Assembly: GCF_003026395.1 (NCBI RefSeq)
Contig: NZ_PYOO01000007.1
Span: 1-64,000, forward strand
Source of the DNA: Photobacterium iliopiscarium
GTDB taxonomy: Bacteria; Pseudomonadota; Gammaproteobacteria; Enterobacterales; Vibrionaceae
Reading direction: 5' to 3'
Length of the DNA: 64,000 nt
Shown in pieces: positions 37,714-44,965 of this stretch (its first letter is position 1; the number at the start of each line of letters is the position of its first letter). Position numbers and translations under genes: made by a program. Below the pieces are notes generated by a model. The model was not told the DNA's origin. It was given only the letters and a program-made list of their open reading frames with translations, and searched no databases.

Positions 37714-38460
37714 ATGTCAACAGATACTGTGTTGTATAAACGATCCTATGTATTTTCATTCGTTATCCGTTTATGCCACTGGTTACGTGCCTTTGCAGTT
37801 TTTGGACTAGTTGTTACTGGTTTTTATATTGCTTGGCCGTTTTTAGTCGCACCCAATAGCACCAATGTGCTTGAACAAGGCTGGATCCGTTTAGCACATG
37901 AAGTATTAGGCTTTATTTTAATCGCCGTAACACTGATTCGTGTCTATCTGTTCTTTTTCAGTCGTAGCAATGTTGAACGGCGCTCGATTCAAGATATCAT
38001 CAGTCCCAAAAGCTGGGTAAAACAGATCAAAGCCTATTTTTGGATGGGTAATGCACCCCACCACGGCGCTTATGGTCCATTGCAACTCATGGTTTATGCA
38101 GGGATTTCTATCGCTGCCATCTTCATGTGTGTGACTGGCTTAACGCTATATGCTAATGTGTACCACTTAGGTATTGGTGGCATGATGTGGGAACCTGCTC
38201 AATGGGTCGCATACGCGATGGGCGGGTTAGATGAAGTGCGTAAATGGCACCATTATATTACTTGGGCATTCATTATTTTTGTATTGATCCACGTGTATAT
38301 GGTGATTTGGACAGGGATCCGTTTCCGTAACGGTTCAGCTGATGCCATTATGTCTGGTTACGATTACCACGCGGTAAACGTAAAAAAAGCAGATAAAGGC
38401 AATCATCCAGTCCAGCATCATGCTCACCACAATAGTCATTCAAAAAATAAAGGCCACTAG
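37714..38460 (+). CDS. hyaC: Ni/Fe-hydrogenase b-type cytochrome subunit
   Basis: 248 aa with four TM helices. Heme-ligand candidates include FVIRLCHWLRAFAVFG and HEVLGF early on, and KWHHYITWAFIIFVLIHVYMV in TM4. It transfers electrons from the small subunit to the quinone pool. The C-terminal tail is unusually His-rich (HPVQHHAHHNSHSKNKGH), which may bind metal; that is inference. The HyaD gene begins 5 bp downstream. Confidence 0.93.
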   Translation: MSTDTVLYKRSYVFSFVIRLCHWLRAFAVFGLVVTGFYIAWPFLVAPNSTNVLEQGWIRLAHEVLGFILIAVTLIRVYLFFFSRSNVERRSIQDIISPKSWVKQIKAYFWMGNAPHHGAYGPLQLMVYAGISIAAIFMCVTGLTLYANVYHLGIGGMMWEPAQWVAYAMGGLDEVRKWHHYITWAFIIFVLIHVYMVIWTGIRFRNGSADAIMSGYDYHAVNVKKADKGNHPVQHHAHHNSHSKNKGH

Positions 38461-38465
38461 CGCAA

Positions 38466-39011
38466 ATGAAGATATTGCTGCTTGGTATTGGCAATGTCTT
38501 GTACGCCGACGAAGGAGTCGGCGTACATTTCGTCAATTATCTCACAGAAAATTACCGCTTTACGCACCCCGAGCATCAGATAGATCTTATTGATGGCGGT
38601 ACGTTAGCACATTGTCTTATTCCGACATTAACCCAATACGACCACCTTATTGTGGTTGATACAGTGAATGCCGCTGATGTAGATGCTGGTGAAGTGTATT
38701 TCTTTGACTTTGATAAAGCCCCTGCTGAAATCGATTGGCAAGGCAGTGCTCACGAAGTTGAAATGCTACAAACATTGATCATGATGGAACTGGTTGGCGA
38801 TCGTCCCAAAACCTATGTTTTAGGCGTAACACCCACCGTATTAGAACCTATGTATATGGGTTTAACATCTAAAATTAATGCCGCGATACCAATTATGGAA
38901 TCTGCATTAATTAACCACCTTTCCGCTCTCGATATAACGTGCGAAAAAGTAAATAACATTGATATTAATAGCCTGATTCCAACGGCTTACAAACGAGGTA
39001 TTGAACAATGA
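38466..39011 (+). CDS. hyaD: Hydrogenase maturation endopeptidase
   Basis: 181 aa, HybD/HyaD family. LLGIGNVLYADEGVGVHFV contains the conserved Asp/Glu nickel ligand, and IDGGTLAH and VDTVNAADVDAGEVY are the family blocks with the second acidic ligand; the His ligand is probably in GSAHEVEML. It cleaves the HyaB C-terminal peptide after nickel insertion. Its end overlaps the next start by 4 bp (ATGA). Confidence 0.92.
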   Translation: MKILLLGIGNVLYADEGVGVHFVNYLTENYRFTHPEHQIDLIDGGTLAHCLIPTLTQYDHLIVVDTVNAADVDAGEVYFFDFDKAPAEIDWQGSAHEVEMLQTLIMMELVGDRPKTYVLGVTPTVLEPMYMGLTSKINAAIPIMESALINHLSALDITCEKVNNIDINSLIPTAYKRGIEQ

Positions 39012-40750
39012 AATTAATTCAGTTTTCTTTTACTTGTTCACGCCCAGTGCCATTTTACGCGCAATTATGTAACGATTATTTAGCAAACCAACCGGTAGAA
39101 ATTACCATTGGTTATGAAAAAAATCGTTATATCATTGAAGCGGTTGGCACCCAAGCACAACTGGAAGCATTAGCTGATCAAATAGCCAAAGATTTCTTAT
39201 TATCTATTTGGTTGATTGACTCTTCAATTAAAGAAATTCGTCACCGTGAAGGTCGTATTGTTCCCTTAATAACAACTGCGCATAATCTGCCTTTCTGTAG
39301 TTATTGCGAGCCAGCTCTTGGTGATAACCAATCTGAATTATTTGGTGAAATTGGTATTACCTGCTCACATTGCCATGGTGAAAAACTGGTTGATTCTTCA
39401 ATTACTTGCCAGCAAATTCAGCAGTGGGCCGAAACGGTAATGAATACCGGTCATGTTAGTTTTAGCCTACCGCTTGCTGATAACCAACAACACGAATTTC
39501 ATTTAAGCCGTGGACCAATTGCAGCCGCACAACACCAGCGTCAGCAAGTTATTATCTGTAACCCTAACAATGTACCAATGCATTTTATCGTGCCATCGCT
39601 GCATGTATTAGCGTTATCGAGCTTAGAAAAACCGCGCGTAACCGTTCGCGCTAAACGCCACCATGCTCAGCTTGATCAACCCTTGTATGATCTCTGCTTT
39701 AGCTATAATCGCGTATTAACCGTGTTAACTGAAATACTACGTGTGCGTGGCATTGATTATTTACACATTGAAACCAATCATCAGCAACCGTTAATTGCTC
39801 GTATTAACAAAGGTTGGAGTCAAATTTGTAGCGATCCGATGATTAACCCTTTAGCACCATTCAAAGCGGTTGAACCATTACATGATCAAGCTTGTATCAA
39901 TGGTTTAAATGCCTATTGGAGCAAACGCCGCATTCGATTTGATTACCAGCCACATCACTCTAATGATGCGCCAGCGCAGACTCTTCCTATCTGTGCGCTA
40001 CATGGTGGAATGTTAGAATCAGGTGTCGGTCGTCATAGTGCTGCTATTTATTTTGGTCGTTATGCCGCAGGTGAAATTGTCAGCCAAGATAAATTCACCC
40101 GTACAGATACCTTCTTAACCATGCCTACCCTGCCGCATTCAGGCTCTGAAATGATTGCCGTATTAGCCGCAGGTGAACAAGCTGAAGTATTAGCTAAATT
40201 TAAGCATCAAATACCGGTTAGTTATAACGCACTCAATAAGTTAATTTTAAATGAATGTAACAACCAACTGTCAGGTTTATTTGCATTAGCGGCTACCATA
40301 CTTGGTTTATCAAAATCAGGTCATGACAGTGTTCAATATCTTAATGATGCGTTGATCGCCAAATCACTCCACAATGAGAGTAATCAAGGCCACCGTGTCG
40401 ATTTTTCATTAGATATGGTTGATGGCAAACGCACGATTGATTGGGCACAAATGGTCGGCAGTTTAATGAGTTTCTGCTTAGTGGTTGATGAAGTCGATTA
40501 TGACAAACTCGCCTTTGGTGTAATGGACTCACTAGCAGACTATATTGCTAACTGGATCGAACGTATGGACGAAACCACAGGTATTAAAGCCGTTACCCTT
40601 GCAGGTAGTGACTTTGCTAATGAAGTGCTAGCAGATCGCGTTTGCTTACGTGTAGGTAAGAACTTCCCTATCGTAACAAACCGCAAGTTAGAACTTGATG
40701 GCAGCAACCTAAGTGCTGGTGCCTTGTTCTTAAAAATGCGCCGCCGTTAA
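39008..40750 (+). CDS. Divergent, shortened HypF-like protein of the hydrogenase operon
   Basis: 580 aa, against about 750 for HypF, with the same domain order in degraded form. Residues 1-90 resemble an acylphosphatase domain (FSFTCSRPVPFYAQLC, VGTQAQLEALADQIA) but lack the VQGVGFR active-site loop. One zinc finger remains (C97-x2-C100 ... C119-x2-C122) where HypF has two. A YrdC-like stretch has LALSSLEKPRVTVRAK. The Kae1-like C-terminus reads AATILGLSKSGHDS and VTLAGSDFANEVLADRV...DGSNLSAGALFL, parallel to the HypF GGVFQN...NDGGLALGQ block. The VxHHHAH motif is absent. It may be a non-catalytic maturation factor. No complete hypF lies in the window. Confidence 0.65.
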   Translation: MKLIQFSFTCSRPVPFYAQLCNDYLANQPVEITIGYEKNRYIIEAVGTQAQLEALADQIAKDFLLSIWLIDSSIKEIRHREGRIVPLITTAHNLPFCSYCEPALGDNQSELFGEIGITCSHCHGEKLVDSSITCQQIQQWAETVMNTGHVSFSLPLADNQQHEFHLSRGPIAAAQHQRQQVIICNPNNVPMHFIVPSLHVLALSSLEKPRVTVRAKRHHAQLDQPLYDLCFSYNRVLTVLTEILRVRGIDYLHIETNHQQPLIARINKGWSQICSDPMINPLAPFKAVEPLHDQACINGLNAYWSKRRIRFDYQPHHSNDAPAQTLPICALHGGMLESGVGRHSAAIYFGRYAAGEIVSQDKFTRTDTFLTMPTLPHSGSEMIAVLAAGEQAEVLAKFKHQIPVSYNALNKLILNECNNQLSGLFALAATILGLSKSGHDSVQYLNDALIAKSLHNESNQGHRVDFSLDMVDGKRTIDWAQMVGSLMSFCLVVDEVDYDKLAFGVMDSLADYIANWIERMDETTGIKAVTLAGSDFANEVLADRVCLRVGKNFPIVTNRKLELDGSNLSAGALFLKMRRR

Positions 40751-40772
40751 GGTTTATTCTATTGAATTAAAT

Positions 40773-40806
40773 AGCCCCATTGCTGTTAGTGATGGGGCTT
40801 TTTTGT
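40773..40806 (+). terminator. Terminator of the hya operon
   Basis: AGCCCCAT / ATGGGGCT stem followed by TTTTTT; it ends the operon before the insertion sequence. Confidence 0.9.
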
Positions 40807-40857
40807 GGGGGTTATTTTTGTTATTGATCAACGTAATTAGCCAAAGTGCATTTCACG

Positions 40858-42163
40858 AGACCCTGTAAATAATTCTGTGTAATTACCTTTTACAGGTGAT
40901 CTTTTAAACGGTCTTCAAATTCAATAATAAAACGGTTCATCGCTGCTTTCCAATTATGAATTGGCATCGACCATTTTTTTGATGCGGAACGAATTGCCAA
41001 ATAGATGACTTTTTTAGCCGAGTCATCACTTGGAAATACTTTTCGGTTTTTAATCGCTTTACGGATAACACTATTCAGTGACTCAATAGCGTTCGTTGTA
41101 TAAATCGCTTTTCTGATATCCTTTGGATATCTGAAAAACGTGTTTAAATTTTCCCAATTATTTATCCATGACCTTGATATTTGAGGATATTTTTCATCCC
41201 AACGTTCTGAAAAAGTATCTCGCTCCATAAGTGCTATTTCTTCAGTATCTGCCTGATAGATTCGTTTTAAATCTGCGGTCACTGCTTTGTAATCCTTCCA
41301 GGATACAAATCGTAGTGAGTTCCTTATCATATGGACGATACAGAGTTGGATATGTGTTTCTGGATAAACAGTATTAATTGCATCAGGAAAGCCTTTAAGG
41401 CCATCTACACAAGCAATTAAGATGTCTTCAACGCCTCGGTTCTTTAACTCAGTTAAGACATTAAGCCAAAACTTAGCGCCTTCATTTTCGGCGAACCACA
41501 AACCTAATAATTCTTTTTCTCCATCAAGATTAATTGCTAAAGCGAGAAAAACCGCTTTATTAATTACACGGTTATCTTGACGGATTTTAACCACAATACA
41601 GTCTAAATAAACAATGGGATAAAGACTGTCTAATGGTCTATTTTGCCATTCATTGACTTCGTCAATGACGGCGTTAGTAACTTTGGATATTAGTGTTGGT
41701 GAAATGTCTGCATTATACATTTCTTTAAACGAATCAACGATATCACGTATTGTCATGCCTCTAGCGTAGAGACTTAGAATTTTGTCATCCATCGATGTAA
41801 AACGTGTTTGATTTTTCTTAACCAATTGTGGTTCAAAACTACCTTCACGATCTCTTGGTGTATCGAGTTCAAATTGCCCATCTTCTGTTTTTAAAGTCTT
41901 AGTTGATGAACCATTTCGATAGTTTATTGAGGCGTCTTTCTGATTTTTTTCATAACCTAAATGCTCATCAAGTTCTGCATTAAGAGCAGCTTCAACTGTG
42001 ATTTTAGTGAGCATTTGGCTGAAATCGAGGAGATCTTGATGAGATTTCAAACCTTTTGCAGCTTCCTTCGCAAAGGCTTCAAGTTCTTGCTTGGTCATAA
42101 TTACCTATCCTTAATATGATTAAGTTAATGATAGGCAATTACACAGATTTTGGGACAGGGTCT
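40858..42163. mobile_element. IS256-family insertion sequence, complete
   Basis: Imperfect terminal inverted repeats of about 30 bp bound it. The outer AGACCCTGT and the inner CTGTGTAATT are identical at both ends, with 24 of 30 positions matching. The transposase is intact. The 8-9 bases outside the two ends (ATTTCACG and TATAAATC) do not form a target-site duplication, so the flanks have been rearranged or the element was one end of a larger event. Confidence 0.85.
40890..42098 (-). CDS. IS256-family (mutator-type) transposase
   Basis: 402 aa, full length. The DDE catalytic blocks are present: YLDCIVVKIRQD (first Asp), IACVDGLKGFPDAI (second Asp) and the C-terminal YTTNAIESLNSVIRKA (Glu with the family N-A-I-E-S motif). 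The N-terminal region ELDEHLGYEK...YRNGSSTKTL is the usual DNA-binding part. A good GGATAGGTAATT ribosome-binding region precedes the ATG. No frameshift, so it is probably functional. Confidence 0.95.
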   Translation of the reverse strand: MTKQELEAFAKEAAKGLKSHQDLLDFSQMLTKITVEAALNAELDEHLGYEKNQKDASINYRNGSSTKTLKTEDGQFELDTPRDREGSFEPQLVKKNQTRFTSMDDKILSLYARGMTIRDIVDSFKEMYNADISPTLISKVTNAVIDEVNEWQNRPLDSLYPIVYLDCIVVKIRQDNRVINKAVFLALAINLDGEKELLGLWFAENEGAKFWLNVLTELKNRGVEDILIACVDGLKGFPDAINTVYPETHIQLCIVHMIRNSLRFVSWKDYKAVTADLKRIYQADTEEIALMERDTFSERWDEKYPQISRSWINNWENLNTFFRYPKDIRKAIYTTNAIESLNSVIRKAIKNRKVFPSDDSAKKVIYLAIRSASKKWSMPIHNWKAAMNRFIIEFEDRLKDHL

Positions 42164-42185
42164 TATAAATCATTAAATATACTAC

Positions 42186-42216
42186 AAGTGGTTATTTTAA
42201 GTTTGAAATAACCACT
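42186..42216 (-). terminator. Hairpin at the end of the five-gene cassette
   Basis: AAGTGGTTATTT / AAATAACCACTT with an eight-base loop, 18 bp beyond the last stop of the cassette on the minus strand. The exit is T-containing but not a clean T tract. Confidence 0.6.
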
Positions 42217-42234
42217 TAGGGATAAAGAATCACC

Positions 42235-42858
42235 TCATACTATGGTATGTGAATCTGTATATTCATAATTGTGATTAGATAGCTTGGCTGCCTTTATCGT
42301 ATCGAGAACACTTTTATATACTGTATCAGCATCATCATCAGCCGATATCTTTATTATAGAGTTTTTTAAGCCCATCATATTTACGGCATCATTAATCGAA
42401 TTTTGTATAGCACAATAAAACTCTACCGCCCAATCCTTATCACCGATAAATGTTTTTGTTCGCTGATTTATGGTTTCTGCTGGGTTGGATAGAACCAGCC
42501 AAATACCAATCGCATTCTTTTTAAAAGGAGATGATTTATAATATTCTAATAAATCACCACAGCCATCCTTATTCCTTAAAAGAGCGTAAGCAATATTGCC
42601 CGGGTGCCAAGTTTCCACTACAACTATCCCCTGAAAATCATCAAAAGACTTATCGCGATCTAATTCAAGTCCTGCCACTCTATGCTCAAAATGAACATCC
42701 TGGCTAGAGGTCAGAAATTTTTCTTTATAATACAAATCTTTGCCGATCTCAGATCCTGAGAATTCAATATGCCCTTCGCTTTTTAAGCGATTAATTATTG
42801 ATGTTTTACCGCAGCAATGAGTACCTATGATGTAAAAAAACAAATTATCTTTTATCAT
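42235..42858 (-). CDS. Small P-loop kinase-like NTPase of the cassette
   Basis: 207 aa from the ATG at 42858 (MIKDNLFFYIIGTHCCGKTS). Longer in-frame versions would run far into the Gre-like gene and are unlikely. Walker A GTHCCGKT is at residues 12-19 right after a hydrophobic strand, as in nucleoside and nucleotide kinases. VVVETWHPGNIAYAL is a Walker B/lid-like region, and NQRTKTFIGD supplies basic residues for phosphate binding. Start and preceding stop overlap by 14 bp, so translation is coupled. Specific substrate unknown; a nucleoside or nucleoside-monophosphate kinase is my best guess. Confidence 0.6.
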   Translation of the reverse strand: MIKDNLFFYIIGTHCCGKTSIINRLKSEGHIEFSGSEIGKDLYYKEKFLTSSQDVHFEHRVAGLELDRDKSFDDFQGIVVVETWHPGNIAYALLRNKDGCGDLLEYYKSSPFKKNAIGIWLVLSNPAETINQRTKTFIGDKDWAVEFYCAIQNSINDAVNMMGLKNSIIKISADDDADTVYKSVLDTIKAAKLSNHNYEYTDSHTIV

Positions 42859-43366
42859 TGCATTCGTTCCATGAATTGTATAAATCAACAATTTCAAAAA
42901 TGTAGTTTTTTCCAGCAATTTCTGTTTGCTCTGTCTCTGTATCAGGCTTGCACCCCATAAGAGCGCTTCCAACAGGCGTTTCGTAACTCAATACATTTTT
43001 CTTTGGGTCAGACTCTCCAAAACCACCAATTTCCCAGATTTCAGTTGCTTCGGTCGACAAAGGATCATCAATACTTATTCTTACACACTTAACTATTGAA
43101 CCAACGTCAACAAATGTAGTATTTCTTTTAGTTATATCTATTTTATGCGATGTAGTTAATAAATCTTTTAACTCAACGATTTCCTTTGCTTTTCGATGCT
43201 CAGCCTGCTCTAGTGAGTTGAAGCCCGGGTTATCGTGCCAAGTATCTCCGCTTGCTGTATAGGCGATGGCTTTCTCCTCTCTTATAGCTGTAATTTCAGA
43301 GTCTAGTTTTTTGATTCTATCTATAATTAGGCTTTCACCATTACTTGTAATTTTCTTTATACTCAT
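42845..43366 (-). CDS. GreA/GreB-like transcript cleavage factor, cassette-encoded
   Basis: 173 aa with Gre architecture. Residues 10-75 form an antiparallel coiled coil (LDSEITAIREEKAIAYT ... EQAEHRKAKEIVELKDLL). A C-terminal FKBP-like domain has IGGFGESDPKKNVLSYETPV followed by GSALMGCKPDTETE, the usual GEsDPxxgxiSxxSPLGxALLG block. At the coiled-coil tip, GreA has D41 and E44 (GDLSENAEY); here the loop reads GDTWHDNPGF, keeping Asp41 but with His44 and Asp45 and one extra residue. The cleavage chemistry may be altered. It starts 4 bp after the kinase stop. A Gre factor inside a metabolic cassette is unusual. Confidence 0.75.
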   Translation of the reverse strand: MSIKKITSNGESLIIDRIKKLDSEITAIREEKAIAYTASGDTWHDNPGFNSLEQAEHRKAKEIVELKDLLTTSHKIDITKRNTTFVDVGSIVKCVRISIDDPLSTEATEIWEIGGFGESDPKKNVLSYETPVGSALMGCKPDTETEQTEIAGKNYIFEIVDLYNSWNECNDKR

Positions 43367-43370
43367 GGAC

Positions 43371-44024
43371 CTATTCCTTTAAAGATAATTGCAGAACATT
43401 TTCTTCTAGTATTTTCCACGTTCTGTCTAAAACGTCGACTGGCTCATCCTCATCATATATAGGAACAGTGACCCAGAGAGCTTTACCAAGTCTACTTATC
43501 AACGCCGAATCCCTAATTTCCTTATATGCAGCCCTCATCTCCATAGATCTCTTCGGCGTTTCATCAATATCAATATCCTGATTTCTTGCCTTCAGACGTC
43601 TTATAAGTAATTCAGGTGATGCATCAAGCATTATGACAAAGTCAGGAGCCGGAATTTTTGATTCCATAATATCAACGAATAATGAGGATAATTTTGCGCT
43701 TCCTCTATATTTTCGCCACCTTGTAACATAACTTGTAACAATACTTCTATCGCCCAATACAAAATCAGAATTCCAATTGGTGTTTTTAGCAACAAAATTT
43801 GATCGCCGTGAGTAAATTAATGCTCTAAATAGGCTTGAATTTTTTAGTCTGGAATTACGGTTATACAATTTTTCTAAAAGACTATCTGGATTTGAATTAT
43901 GTGTAGGACAGGCAATTTCAGCAGTTAACCCGTGCAATTTGCAGTGTTCGTCAAATTTTATCTTTAAGCCATTAAATAGTGTAGTCTTACCAGAACCATC
44001 CAAACCCTCTAGACATACATACAT
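43371..44024 (-). CDS. Thymidylate-kinase-like enzyme of the cassette
   Basis: 217 aa, TMPK family. P-loop CLEGLDGSGKTTLF (residues 7-15), DR motif GDRSIVTSYVTRW (Asp92-Arg93), VIMLDASPELLIRRLKARNQ as the LID lead, and a C-terminal helix. Typical length. It would phosphorylate a nucleoside monophosphate; since housekeeping tmk lies elsewhere, this copy probably acts on a special nucleotide. The ATG follows the previous stop by one base, with GGAGAG upstream, so translation is coupled. Confidence 0.8.
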   Translation of the reverse strand: MYVCLEGLDGSGKTTLFNGLKIKFDEHCKLHGLTAEIACPTHNSNPDSLLEKLYNRNSRLKNSSLFRALIYSRRSNFVAKNTNWNSDFVLGDRSIVTSYVTRWRKYRGSAKLSSLFVDIMESKIPAPDFVIMLDASPELLIRRLKARNQDIDIDETPKRSMEMRAAYKEIRDSALISRLGKALWVTVPIYDEDEPVDVLDRTWKILEENVLQLSLKE

Positions 44025-44025
44025 A

Positions 44026-44958
44026 TCATCTCTCCATGACGCCTTTAACTAACTTAAGTAAACTTTTAGAATCCCTTGATTTAATGACTGTTCTTGCAGA
44101 AACTCTTGCAACGCCACCAGCTAAGCAAGGTATGAATTCACCTACTGAGGTCATTCTCAAAGGAAAAATCCCTTCTCGACACTCAGATTTCTCACTACAA
44201 GTTATGCAGTCTTTATATGGCAACTTAGCAGATAGTTCATCATCACGTAGGAGAACCGTCGCACCTGACTTCATCGTAATGAAACGTTTTGATATACCTT
44301 CTTTGTCCTGACATACAATTTCCTTCTCTATGCCCCATATAGATAAGATCGCCCTAAGTTCTTGAAGGGAGGTACTCTCATCACCCACTCTAATTGAAAT
44401 AGGTATTAACGGCAGAATGACTAGTATCAGGTTTTTATCGCTAGCGTACGACAACATACGCTCTAGTTCATCGATATCACGACTACCGTGAAAAACATAA
44501 TTCAACTTGGTGTCATGAAAACCATTTTCCAAAACATTATCTATACCTGCTTTTATTGACTCAAGCTGTCTAGAACTGCCGCCATTATCTCTACTAAACT
44601 TATCCTTATTGAGGCTGTACAGACTTATGTTTAGGCGCTTTAAGCCTGCATCCATAAGCTTCGGAAGTGATTTCTTTAGTAGCGTGCCATTAGTAATAAT
44701 TGACACATCATCAATACCCTGTTTTTTAATGCCCCTAATTATTTCAGGCAAATCCTTACGTAACGTTGGCTCACCACCAGTAATTTTGAATTTTTCGAAT
44801 CCAATGGATTTCATGTGGCCACATACCCAAATAAAGTCCTCAGCAGTAAGCTTTTCCGCGCTGGCGGATTGACATTGCCCTTCATTATGGCAAAAATAGC
44901 ATGACAGCGTGCACTGATCGGTAATCGACATTCGGAAATACTTGGTTAACTTTTGCAT
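44026..44958 (-). CDS. MoaA-like radical SAM enzyme with auxiliary cysteine cluster
   Basis: 310 aa from the ATG at 44958 (MQKLTKYFRMSITDQC), with GAGGT four bases upstream; longer starts are excluded by overlap with the preceding gene. The radical SAM motif CTLSCYFC (Cys16, 20, 23) is followed by HNEG, and KITGGEPTLRKDL is the SAM-binding GGEP. C-terminal CITCSEKSEC (251, 254, 260) and IPCL (278) resemble the second cluster site of archaeal-type MoaA, where GTP binds. The GG C-terminus of MoaA is missing, and no moaC, moeA or moaE lies nearby. It is probably a nucleotide-modifying relative. Confidence 0.78.
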   Translation of the reverse strand: MQKLTKYFRMSITDQCTLSCYFCHNEGQCQSASAEKLTAEDFIWVCGHMKSIGFEKFKITGGEPTLRKDLPEIIRGIKKQGIDDVSIITNGTLLKKSLPKLMDAGLKRLNISLYSLNKDKFSRDNGGSSRQLESIKAGIDNVLENGFHDTKLNYVFHGSRDIDELERMLSYASDKNLILVILPLIPISIRVGDESTSLQELRAILSIWGIEKEIVCQDKEGISKRFITMKSGATVLLRDDELSAKLPYKDCITCSEKSECREGIFPLRMTSVGEFIPCLAGGVARVSARTVIKSRDSKSLLKLVKGVMER

Positions 44959-44965
44959 AATTACC

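Noticed and set aside
42235-42972. Longer 245-aa version of the P-loop protein
   Set aside because: It would overlap the Gre-like gene by 128 bp; the ATG at 42858 puts the Walker A motif at the usual distance from the N-terminus.
44026-44958. Calling the MoaA-like gene a prokaryotic viperin
   Set aside because: The functional analogy is tempting, but its cysteine motif context (HNEG) and the C-terminal auxiliary cluster fit MoaA-type enzymes better than viperins.
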